A stretch of DNA of 40,774 nucleotides, taken from Candidatus Hydrogenedentota bacterium (GTDB taxonomy: Bacteria > Hydrogenedentota > Hydrogenedentia > Hydrogenedentales > SLHB01). Below the pieces are notes generated by a model. That model worked only from the letters and a program-made list of their open reading frames with translations. It made no database searches and was not told the DNA's origin. The stretch spans positions 1 to 40,774 of the forward strand of contig JACRLJ010000008.1 in NCBI GenBank assembly GCA_016215105.1, read 5' to 3'. Below are positions 25,064 through 32,354 of the stretch, in pieces (position 1 is the stretch's first letter; every line of letters begins with the position of its first letter). The position numbers and the translations under genes are program-made.

Positions 25064-26325
25064 ATGAATCGCTTTATGGTTCGAGCCGGAGTCGCGGGTC
25101 TGCTGGTCGCCGCGTTTGGTTGCGGGTCTCCTCAGGCGCCCCAGTCCGGCTCCACACCGGTGCCAGATGGGACTGCCCGGCAGCCCGCGGCGGGCGCCGC
25201 AGTGAAGTTTGAACCCATTGACGCCTCGGCGGCGGTCTTTTGGGATCGCCAGACCAACGAAACCGCCAAGCTTATTGAAGAAATAATTGGCGACTTCAAC
25301 AAACCGCGAACCGGACTCCAAATCAAACGGCGTATGAGAGCATGACCGCGGAGTACGTCAATGCGGGCGCGGTCGCCACACTCGATGCGTTTATCGCCGA
25401 CCCCAAGACCGGCCTGACGCCCGAGGAATTGGACGATTTCTTCCCGGCGGTTCTCGAGACGAACCGGCTCAACGGCAAGATGTATTCGTTTCCCTTCTGC
25501 AAGAGCGTCTTGATGATGTATTTCAACAAGAAGGTCCTGTCCGAAGCCGGTCTAGCCCAGCCGCCAAAGACCTGGGACGAGTTCCTGACGCAGGCCCGGC
25601 AGATCAAGGCCAACACAGGCAAGCGCGCCTGGGCCGTATCGGTGGATACGTCGACCATAGACGGCATGATATTCAGCATGGGCGGCGATGTGATAAAGGA
25701 CAAGTCTACGCTGTTTGACTCTCCCGAATCGGTCAAGGTATTCGAGCTTTTCGAAACGCTGGCCAAAGAGGATTTGGCCATCCAGATTCCCCCGAATACC
25801 TACGACGACGAGACCGCGCTGTCGCAAGATCAGGTGGCGTTCATCTTCCGGTCGAGCTCCGGAAAGTCCAGCATCAGCCTGCTCATGGCGAATCGGCAAG
25901 ACCAGTGGGGCATGTCGAACATACCGCAGGCCGACCCGGCGCATCCGCACACCGTGCTCTACGGCCCGAACATCGTTGTTTTCAACACGACACCCGACCA
26001 ACAGGCGGCGGCGTGGGACTTCGCGAAGTTCTTCACCTCGCGCGAGCAGTCCACGCGTTGGGCGCTGGGGACGGGCTATATGCCTATACGGAAATCCTCG
26101 GCGCAGGATCCCAAGATTCAGGCCATGTGGGGCGAGTGGGAGTATAACCGCGCCGCGTACGATTGCCTGGCGTTCGCGAGGCCCGAGCCAAACGCGCCGG
26201 GCTGGCAGGAAGTGCGGAACCTTGTCGACAAGTCGCTGACGTCCGTGCTGACAGGACTCAAGACAGGAAAGGACGCCGCGGTGGAATTGAAAAAGGCCGC
26301 CGATGCGGCGCTGAACAAGAAGTAG
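25064..26325 (+). pseudogene. Sugar-binding lipoprotein gene broken by a frameshift/deletion
   Basis: The first part (25064-25345) encodes a lipoprotein leader (MNRFMVRAGVAGLLVAAFGC) and the start of an ABC substrate-binding protein (AKLIEEIIGDFNKPRTGLQIK), then runs into TGA at 25343-25345. The second part is in another frame and starts at ATG 25342. It encodes the rest (MTAEYVNAGAVATLDAFI, NGKMYSFPFCKSVLMMYFNK, TWDEFLTQARQI, WDFAKFFTSREQSTRWALGTGYMPIRKSS). In this family roughly 30 residues normally lie between the DFNK-TGL strand and the YESM-TAEY segment. YES is still readable just upstream of ATG 25342 in the second frame, so those residues are missing and the frame is shifted. The 4-bp ATGA overlap could allow restart, but the second part would have no signal peptide. 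An assembly or sequencing error cannot be excluded. Confidence 0.7.
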
Positions 26326-26360
26326 AACTCAGACCGGCCACCGGCGCAACGTGCGTGATT

Positions 26361-26651
26361 CTAGAGGTGGCCGTCGTGTTCCGCGGCAAAATCCTGGAGG
26401 GCGTCTTCGATCATTTCCCGGTGGTCTCGCTTCAGGATAACGTCCGTCTTGCGGCGGGAAAGCAATCGGCGTTCTTCATGATGATGGTGTTGCGGGGTTT
26501 CCGTCAGGCGGCGGTCTGGATCCCTGCGGCGATCCTTGAGCCAGTTGCCGTGCTTATCCTGATAGTATCCCTCGCGTATCTCGTCTGACACTCTTCCGTC
26601 TCCCCAACATTGCGCCGAACTCGATTCCGATTCCGGCGGCCCGTCGTTCAT
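26361..26651 (-). CDS. Small His/Arg-rich hypothetical protein
   Basis: The 96-aa frame from ATG 26651 has a conserved-looking core: VSDEIREGYYQDKHGNWLKD, followed by RRRDPDRR. A four-His run (PQHHHHEERR) and an amphipathic charged C-terminus (ILKRDHREMIEDALQDFAAE) follow. There are no membrane segments or signal peptide. I do not recognise the family. The frame extends to a TTG at 26702, next to a palindromic repeat, and the ATG was preferred. It converges with the broken sugar-binding protein gene, and a GGCCACC/GGTGGCC hairpin (26336-26372) lies between the two stops. Confidence 0.5.
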   Translation of the reverse strand: MNDGPPESESSSAQCWGDGRVSDEIREGYYQDKHGNWLKDRRRDPDRRLTETPQHHHHEERRLLSRRKTDVILKRDHREMIEDALQDFAAEHDGHL

Positions 26652-26699
26652 TTGGTTTCCATCTTCAGCAATTTCAACGCTATCCACGCCGGCGTAGTC

Positions 26700-26750
26700 C
26701 AAGAAGTAGTCACGCTAATGACTACACCGTTGCGGCCTGGCCGCCTTAGG
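26700..26750. repeat. Dispersed palindromic repeat, copy 2
   Basis: CCGTTGCGGCC-T-GGCCGCCTTAGG at 26727-26750 matches the copy at 22950-22973. Here it is joined to a second hairpin, GTAGTCA-CGCTAA-TGACTAC (26707-26726). The 98 bases after it, up to the next gene, hold nothing recognisable. Confidence 0.7.
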
Positions 26751-26848
26751 TGGAATATCCGCGCCGCTCTCGCGCATGCCGAAGTATAAGGGGTTCCCAT
26801 CGGATACTTCAAACTTCGCACTTCCGGCGTTACGCGGTATGCGCCGTC

Positions 26849-27661
26849 CTACGGGGCTCGAGCGGGCGTCTTGCTGGACTTCAGAATGGGGATAAGCCAC
26901 TGAACGGCCTGCTCGACGGCGTTCGGCGAGGCCGCGAGGAGATCCGTTCCCCGTGCGGCGCCCGTATAGGTACGCAACTCACAGAACCCCGGCGCGCGCT
27001 GTTTCAGAGTGGCGCACGACGCGGTCGAGTAGGAGTCATCTTGCGCGGACATTAGAAGGACGGGCCGCTGGCCATAGGTGACAATATCATTCACCACACC
27101 AAAGCCATGTTCCTCAAGACCGGGCGATAGCAGCACAATCGCTGCGATGTCCGGATCGCTAGCGGCGTAGCGCGCGGCCAGACTGGCGCCAATCCCCGCG
27201 CCCACGACGCCGATGTTCGCCGCATCAACCCCTTGCTCGACGAGCGCGCGCTTCGCGGCGGCAATATCCTGCACGGCGGACTGCCATGCCGCGTCCGTGA
27301 ACTTCCGATAGTCGAGAGTTTCTGCTCCCTGGTGGATACTCGCCCCGTGCCCGCGCACATCGAAAGCGAGGCACTCGAAGCCCTCTCGCCACGCGCGTTC
27401 GGTCAGCGGCCGCCACGTTTGGCGGTCGTCGCCCATCGCATGCACGAAGATCAGGCCCGGCGCCTTTGGCGTTGCTACCGTGTACAGCGTGGCGGCGAGT
27501 TGAACACCGTCCGACGTGAGAAAAGTCAATTGATCGGCGGCGTTCTGGCCGGGGACCTCGCGTTTGTGGCAGGCGATTCCAATGACGAGGGCCAACGCGG
27601 CCAGGCCAGCGCGGCGCCAAGTAGCGCGGCGCCAAAGGGAAAAGAAGAATGGCACGGTCAC
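26849..27661 (-). CDS. Alpha/beta-hydrolase-fold lipoprotein lacking catalytic residues
   Basis: An alpha/beta-hydrolase of the serine-hydrolase type: GLIFVHAMGDDRQTW (oxyanion region), CLAFDVRGHGAS, NIGVVGAGIGASLAARYA, LLMSAQDDSYS and TGAARGTDLL. The nucleophile elbow usually reads G-x-S-x-G. Here the codon at 27194-27196 is GGG, so Ser is Gly (residue 156). The usual His before GTD is Arg (CGG at 26951-26953). Only the acid (QDD) remains, so hydrolase activity is unlikely. The GTG at 27661 follows GAGGG and gives a leader ending in VIGIAC, a plausible lipobox. The frame is open to GTG 27775, two bases after the upstream stop, which would allow coupled translation. It lies downstream of the SCP2-domain gene. 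Confidence 0.75.
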   Translation of the reverse strand: MTVPFFFSLWRRATWRRAGLAALALVIGIACHKREVPGQNAADQLTFLTSDGVQLAATLYTVATPKAPGLIFVHAMGDDRQTWRPLTERAWREGFECLAFDVRGHGASIHQGAETLDYRKFTDAAWQSAVQDIAAAKRALVEQGVDAANIGVVGAGIGASLAARYAASDPDIAAIVLLSPGLEEHGFGVVNDIVTYGQRPVLLMSAQDDSYSTASCATLKQRAPGFCELRTYTGAARGTDLLAASPNAVEQAVQWLIPILKSSKTPARAP

Positions 27662-27777
27662 CCGTGCCCTCGATTTGTTCGGTCGAAACGCTGGAAGTGT
27701 GTGAGTAATCTCCCTGGCGGCTACCTTTTTGCGTCCCGCGGTGAAGACGCCGGCGAAAAACAACAACATGGACACCG

Positions 27778-28101
27778 CTATTTTGCCAGGAACAGGCTGG
27801 GCAGCTTCATCGCAAGGCCCATGTCACCCTTTATTTTGAGCTTTCCGGTGAGAAATGCCGTTTGACCATTCAGCTTCCCGGAAATGATATCCTGCCAGTC
27901 TGCCGCCTCGCAGGTTAGCGTGATACTCGGGTTTTCCGCCGTTCCTGACGCTACCTCCATCTTGCCGTCGGCGATCTTGGCGTACCACTGCCCGCCGCCG
28001 TCGCCATTGATCACAAACTGATAGACGGCGTTCATTCCGGTCGTCTTGGCGGGGTCAACCTTTGCCACCAGTCCCCCAAAAAAATCGGCTATGCTCGACA
28101 T
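27778..28101 (-). CDS. SCP2 sterol-carrier-like domain protein
   Basis: A 107-aa single-domain protein with the SCP2 pattern: YQFVINGDGGGQWYAKIADGK, a beta strand SITLTCEAADWQDIISGKL, and NGQTAFLTGKLKIKGDMGLA with the family's K-(I/V)-KGD turn. Family members bind lipids or hydrophobic ligands in the cytosol. There is no signal peptide. The start ATG has GGGAGGAACGAGAG upstream. It is followed closely by the degenerate hydrolase gene and may form an operon with it. Confidence 0.9.
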   Translation of the reverse strand: MSSIADFFGGLVAKVDPAKTTGMNAVYQFVINGDGGGQWYAKIADGKMEVASGTAENPSITLTCEAADWQDIISGKLNGQTAFLTGKLKIKGDMGLAMKLPSLFLAK

Positions 28102-28575
28102 GATCTCTCGTTCCTCCCGTTGTATCTGAACTCAGTAACCGCGTTCACCTCTGTTTCCGCGGCCCATTATGTGCAAAACGAAACACATCGACACTCTAAC
28201 ATAGGCGGAAAAGACGATCAACGCGCAGCGCAAGCTGACGCGCCGATCGACACGAATCTGTCAGCCAGCTCGCGCGGTGTAACGGCGCGCGTTCGATTAT
28301 CCAGAGACATCTTCCCGGCTGTGGCTGGCGCGAATCCGGTTCAGTTTTGTGAAGCAACGCTACGTCATCCACCGCTTTACTCACCATGCGCGCCCTCCTG
28401 AAGCGATGGCGCCATGGAGATCAAATCGCGTCCGCGATCGCGATTGCGTCCGCCGCCGGCCTGTCACGCGCGGCGCGGGACAGCGCTCCGAAGGCGGCGG
28501 GAAAGAAATTTTCCGAAAAATTTTGCTTGCTATTTTCGCATTTGTTTGTTACACATTTTTTGCGGGAGAAAGGAT
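28102..28575. other. Non-coding stretch with an AT-rich block
   Basis: No supported gene is present. The first 400 bases are GC-rich with frequent GCGATC/GATCGC words (for example GCGATCGCG near 28434). From about 28500 to 28570 composition changes sharply to an AT-rich block (AAATTTTCCGAAAAATTTTG, then TTTGTTTGTTACACATTTTT). That block could hold a promoter (TTGCTA, 17 bp, TACACA is a weak candidate) for whatever is transcribed toward 29.2 kb. Confidence 0.4.
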
Positions 28576-29241
28576 ATGAACGGAGTGAGACTGATGATCG
28601 CAAAGAGAGAACACACGAGAGTGTGCTCGCAGCCCTATAAAATAGGGGCGATCGTGCATGTCTACACCGATCATACGTGTGGTTTGATCGAAGGCGCCGC
28701 GCTTCATTGCGTGCGCTTCGAAACGCGATCAAACGACACGCAATCGCGTTTTCTTGCCGCGTTGCGAAAAAATTTCGCGCGCCGCGTCCTTGCGAACCAT
28801 GCGGCGATCACAGTTGAATCCATCGTCGCGAAGCGTCAGGCCGGTCACGGTCACGTGTCGCTGAGCGCCGAATCGAAGTCGTTTTCCGCGGCGCGCCGCG
28901 GAAGAGTTTATTCGAAGCGCGAAGCGATCGTGTCGCGCTCGACCCGAAGCTATGCCAATCGGCCATGCACATTTCGCGGCGCGATGCGTTCCGCGCACGG
29001 AGACGTTTTGTCAAACGCCGCCGCGCGTGTGACCGGCGCCGATGAGCCGCGCCGCGCTGCTTGCGCCGGCGCGCAGTCGCCCTCGTTCGCTTCCCAGAAT
29101 TGCCGCGCCGGTGGCGTGGTGGAATGCTTGCGCCTAATCGGGCAGACGCCCGTTTCAGCGGTCCCCTGCGATAGGTACGCAGGGGGCGTGGTCCAGTGGG
29201 ACACGGCCAGTCGCCGTGAGCCTTCCCCTGGCGCCACGTAG
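28576..29241 (+). CDS. Doubtful 221-aa open frame over a structured region
   Basis: The ATG at 28576 has GGGAGAAAGGAT before it, a credible ribosome binding site, and the frame stays open to 29241. The predicted protein is Arg/Ser/Ala-rich without recognisable domain, hydrophobic core pattern or codon bias like its neighbours. The DNA is instead rich in inverted repeats: GTTTGATCG/CGATCAAAC at 28682-28734, GCCCTAT/ATAGGGGC near 28633, and GCGAAA/TTTCGC near 28764. Its last 100 bases are a chain of hairpins. A structured RNA or eroded sequence is at least as likely as a protein. Confidence 0.2.
   Translation: MNGVRLMIAKREHTRVCSQPYKIGAIVHVYTDHTCGLIEGAALHCVRFETRSNDTQSRFLAALRKNFARRVLANHAAITVESIVAKRQAGHGHVSLSAESKSFSAARRGRVYSKREAIVSRSTRSYANRPCTFRGAMRSAHGDVLSNAAARVTGADEPRRAACAGAQSPSFASQNCRAGGVVECLRLIGQTPVSAVPCDRYAGGVVQWDTASRREPSPGAT
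29128..29222. repeat. Chain of three hairpins before the histone-like gene
   Basis: Hairpins follow one another: CGGGC/GCCCG (near 29139-29152), a perfect CCCCTGCG-ATAGGTA-CGCAGGGG (29163-29185) and CACGG/CCGTG (about 29202-29218). The word TTGCGCCTAAT before them (29128-29138) recurs at 29638-29648 after the gene. They resemble the intergenic palindromes of the first 11 kb. Confidence 0.55.
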
Positions 29242-29273
29242 TGTGAGTAGAGTGGAAGAAAAGGAGGAAAATC

Positions 29274-29378
29274 ATGGCCGTTGCAAAGAAGAAAGCTGCT
29301 GCTAAGAAGCCCGCGAAGAAAGCCGCGGCGAAGAAGCCCGCAGCGAAGAAGAAAGCCGCAGCGAAGAAGAAGAAGTAG
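29274..29378 (+). CDS. 34-residue Lys/Ala histone-tail-like protein
   Basis: A complete frame begins MAVAKKKAAAKKPAKK and continues with more AAKKP/AAKKK units to four final lysines. Only five kinds of residue are used, and about half are lysine. The start is secured by AAGGAGG at 29261-29267. The composition matches the lysine-rich tails of bacterial histone H1-like proteins (chlamydial Hc1/Hc2, AlgP, H1-tailed HU), but no globular domain is attached. DNA or RNA binding by charge is inferred. It stands alone between two hairpin-rich spacers. It is shorter than the minimum many gene finders accept. Confidence 0.75.
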   Translation: MAVAKKKAAAKKPAKKAAAKKPAAKKKAAAKKKK

Positions 29379-29853
29379 TTACCCCGTTTGTGTGGAGGCC
29401 CCGCCCCCGGAAGATAGGCGCCGGGTGGCGCGAGGCCTCGTAATGGCTGCGGAGGTGACTCGTATCGTGCGTTTCCATCTCCGCAGACAGGGGGATTTTT
29501 CCCTCACACGGAATGTTCAAACCGGCGCCTCTTCTTCCAGGGCATGGATGTGCCTGGAGGAAGAGGCACGCGGTATTCCCGCCGGCAGGTTGAGTCTGCG
29601 AGAACCGCGAGGTCGGGGGTAGCCGAACAACAACTGTTTGCGCCTAATGCTCTCGTTGCCCCCTGATATGAATCCGAGAGCATCGTCGGCTCGTGCTGGT
29701 ATGTACTGGCCGGCTCATTTCGCTGTCAAGACAGCCTTGGTCCGCGATTCGTGATTTCGCGGGCCGTTCTTATCTTTCCACGGATTGCCCGCATACGTGT
29801 TCCGCATGTTGCATCCCACCGCGAGCCGCCGTATTCTTTTCCTCTAATTCACA
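29379..29853. other. Hairpin-rich spacer after the histone-like gene
   Basis: No gene is supported. Successive inverted repeats are GAGGCC/GGCCTC with inner pairs (29395-29439), CTGCGGAG/CTCCGCAG (29447-29486, with five Ts at 29496-29500) and a 15-bp stem with one G-T pair. That stem is GCCTCTTCTTCCAGG at 29527-29541 with its partner at 29553-29567. After these come ATGCTCTCG/CGAGAGCAT (29647-29683) and the 14-bp palindrome GCTGTCAAGACAGC (29722-29735). The first two may end the histone-like transcript. The last lies about 120 bp before the NamZ fusion gene and could be an operator. A structured small RNA is possible. Confidence 0.5.
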
Positions 29854-32061
29854 ATGGCGCAGAATGCGGTGGACTCCATGAGCATTGATTTTGATAACGC
29901 ATTGCGGGAGGCCGTGACCGAGGCCAAGTGCCCCGGGGCGGTGGCCTACATTGGTAATCGCGGCACGACGTATTACCACGGCGCGTACGGATTGCGGATG
30001 CGCACTCCGCAAGAGCGCCCCGCCGAAAGGGACACCATCTACGATCTCGCCTCCATCACAAAGATGATGGCGACCAATACGGCAGTGCAACTCTTGCGAG
30101 AAGATGGAAAGCTCGATCTCGATCGGCCGGTAGCGGACTACCTGCCTATCCCCGCGTTCAAAGGATTCACGCTGCGGCACGTCATCACGCACACCGCCGG
30201 ACTCCATCCAGGCCGGCCCTACTACAAAGAATGTTCCAGCGTGAATGAAATGCTTCAACGCTATGCGGAGACCGGTATCGAGCGCGCGCCCGGGCTCCGG
30301 CGCCGCTATTCCGATGTGGATTTCATGATACTCGGCAAAGTTGTCGAGATGGCCGCGCACGATTCTCTTGACGCTTTCTGCAAGAAGCGAATCTACGCGC
30401 CGCTGGGCATGGACCACACGGCGTTCAATCCGCCCAAGGAATGGGCGTCGAAATGCGCCGCCACGGAAAAATGCGCGTGGCGCAAGCGCGTCATCGTCGG
30501 TGAAGTACACGACGAAAACGCGTACGCCGTCGGCGGCGTGTCTGGTCACGCGGGGCTGTTCTCCACGGCGGAAGACATGGCGAAATACTGCCGCGCTTTG
30601 CTCGGTGGCAAACTTCTTTCCAAAAAGACGATCGCCGAGATGACGCAACTCGGTCAGGTGCCCTTCTATCCCTGGCAGGGGCTTGGCTGGGAGTTGGACC
30701 CATGGTCGAGCGGCGAGATGGGTTTTCTCTTTTCGCGCGGCGCCTTTGGCCATACCGGATGGACCGGCACGGCATTTTGGATGGACCGCGATACGGGCCT
30801 CTTCGCGATCCTTCTCGCAAATACCTGCCATCCCAGCCGCGACCATCGCGACACGGCGACACTTCGCCGCACGTTTTACAAGGCGGTGGTTCGCGAATTT
30901 TACCCCAAGGTGACGACGACACACACGGGTCTGGATCGTCTCGTGCGGGAGAGCTTCGAGCCGGTGCGCGGCAAGCGGCTGGCGTTGCTTACCAACGCGT
31001 CCGCGGTCGATCAACAGGGACGCCACATCCTCGAGGTGCTGAAATTCGAGAACGAGGCCACGCTGCACCTTCTTTACAGCCCGGAGCATGGCTTGAAAGG
31101 CCAGGCCGAAGCCGGCGCCAAAGTGAAGGAACAGAGCGCGTCCGTTCCGGTGATCAATCTCTACGGGGATCGCAAGCAGCCAACGGCGGCGGAACTGGCG
31201 CAAGTGGATCTTTTTGTCATTGATCTGCAAGACGTCGGCTCGCGCTACTACACGTATTTGGGAACCATGAAGGCCTGCCTGGAGGCCTGCGCCCAGTCAG
31301 GAACGCCGGTGCTTGTTCTCGATCGGCCCAATCCTGTCGGAGGCGCAACGCTCGAAGGGCCCGTCGCATCGCGCACGGACTCGCTGGTATGCGCGGCGCC
31401 CATTCCGGTACGGCATGGGATGACTTTCGGAGAAGCCGCGCTCTTTCTCGCAAAGCATGTGTTACATGAGAAGAAGTTGAACGTGACGGTCAGCGCCTTG
31501 GATAACTGGTTTCCGGAATTTCAGTTTGGCGCATGCTCGCTTCCCTGGACGCCGCCGTCACCCAACGTGCCTACGGCGGAAACGGCGCTGCTCTACGTGG
31601 GAATGTGTCTGTTTGAAGGAACCAACCTCAATGAAGGACGCGGCACCGAAACACCGTTCGGCCTGATTGGCGCGCCGTGGCTGAAGGCGGAAGCGGTCAT
31701 ACAGCGTCTTAGTTCGGACGAGCGCGAGGGCTGGGTTCTGGAGCCCGCCCGCTATACACCAAAATCGATTCCCGGCAAGTCCGAAAACCCGATGTATCGG
31801 GACCGCGAGTGCCACGGCATCCGGATCGCCGTACAGGACGCCGACGCGGCCCGCGCCATTACGCTTGCGCTTGCGCTGATTGTGGCCATTCGCGCATTGC
31901 ATCCCAAAGACTTCGAGTGGAAGAAGTCCTTCGATGTACTCGCCGGCTCTCCGGATTTGCGCGCGCGCATCGAACGGGGCGATACAGCGGCGGAAATTGT
32001 CGCCGGGTTCGAGGCGGACTTGGCCTCGTACCAGAAGATCCGTGTCACGCGTTATGCCTAG
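29854..32061 (+). CDS. namZ: Beta-lactamase-fold / NamZ exo-N-acetylmuramidase fusion
   Basis: Residues about 10-345 are a serine beta-lactamase/D-peptidase-like domain: S67-I-T-K70, Y152-S-D and H300-T-G correspond to the SxxK, YxN and KTG motifs. Residues about 353-735 are a DUF1343/NamZ domain: SPEHG (409-413), DVGSRYYTY (460-468), LDRPNPVGG (489-497), PPSPNVPT and EGTNLNEGRGTETPFGL. NamZ enzymes remove MurNAc from the non-reducing end of peptidoglycan glycans. The fused hydrolase could trim or sense stem peptides, so one protein could strip peptide and sugar; this is inference. No signal peptide is visible, so the site of action is unclear. The ATG at 29854 lacks a ribosome binding site. 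ATG 29878, with GGTGGA upstream, is an alternative. It lies about 1.3 kb upstream of the kinase/MurQ-SpoIID-AnmK operon. Confidence 0.9.
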   Translation: MAQNAVDSMSIDFDNALREAVTEAKCPGAVAYIGNRGTTYYHGAYGLRMRTPQERPAERDTIYDLASITKMMATNTAVQLLREDGKLDLDRPVADYLPIPAFKGFTLRHVITHTAGLHPGRPYYKECSSVNEMLQRYAETGIERAPGLRRRYSDVDFMILGKVVEMAAHDSLDAFCKKRIYAPLGMDHTAFNPPKEWASKCAATEKCAWRKRVIVGEVHDENAYAVGGVSGHAGLFSTAEDMAKYCRALLGGKLLSKKTIAEMTQLGQVPFYPWQGLGWELDPWSSGEMGFLFSRGAFGHTGWTGTAFWMDRDTGLFAILLANTCHPSRDHRDTATLRRTFYKAVVREFYPKVTTTHTGLDRLVRESFEPVRGKRLALLTNASAVDQQGRHILEVLKFENEATLHLLYSPEHGLKGQAEAGAKVKEQSASVPVINLYGDRKQPTAAELAQVDLFVIDLQDVGSRYYTYLGTMKACLEACAQSGTPVLVLDRPNPVGGATLEGPVASRTDSLVCAAPIPVRHGMTFGEAALFLAKHVLHEKKLNVTVSALDNWFPEFQFGACSLPWTPPSPNVPTAETALLYVGMCLFEGTNLNEGRGTETPFGLIGAPWLKAEAVIQRLSSDEREGWVLEPARYTPKSIPGKSENPMYRDRECHGIRIAVQDADAARAITLALALIVAIRALHPKDFEWKKSFDVLAGSPDLRARIERGDTAAEIVAGFEADLASYQKIRVTRYA

Positions 32062-32094
32062 CAACAAGTGACTGGCAGAGATCGAAATCGAGAA

Positions 32095-32292
32095 TTACCG
32101 AATCGGAGCTTCAGCTCGGTACAACACCGTATAGATCAGATCGCCGCCAGTCATTCCCTGGCTTTGATTGTGGGCAAGGGCGATCTTCACTCCTACCACG
32201 TCCACGTTATTGGCCTTGATCCAGTCGTTGGTTGCCTGATCAATCTGCGCGACCTTATCTTCGTAACCCTTGAACGTCTTGACAAAAACCAT
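32095..32292 (-). CDS. 65-aa conserved-looking small protein
   Basis: The ATG at 32292 is chosen because AGAGGAGCAGGAA precedes it; the longer open frame upstream is low-complexity. The protein reads MVFVKTFKGYEDKVAQIDQA, then a strand-rich part (VDVVGVKIALAHNQ) and a terminal GGDLIYTVLYRAE. The alpha-beta-beta pattern with a closing Y-x-V-LY strand recalls small Cse60-like proteins, but I cannot assign it. It follows the dprA-like gene after 62 bp on the same strand and converges with the NamZ fusion gene, 33 bp away. Confidence 0.7.
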   Translation of the reverse strand: MVFVKTFKGYEDKVAQIDQATNDWIKANNVDVVGVKIALAHNQSQGMTGGDLIYTVLYRAEAPIR

Positions 32293-32354
32293 TTCCTGCT
32301 CCTCTCTACTGCGGGCCGCCGTCCGTCTCGCTCGAGCGGCGCGGGCGCCTCGAT

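Noticed and set aside
29770-31230. Minus-strand open frame (486 aa) opposite the beta-lactamase-NamZ gene
   Set aside because: The plus strand carries all catalytic motifs; the minus translation is Arg/His-rich and featureless.
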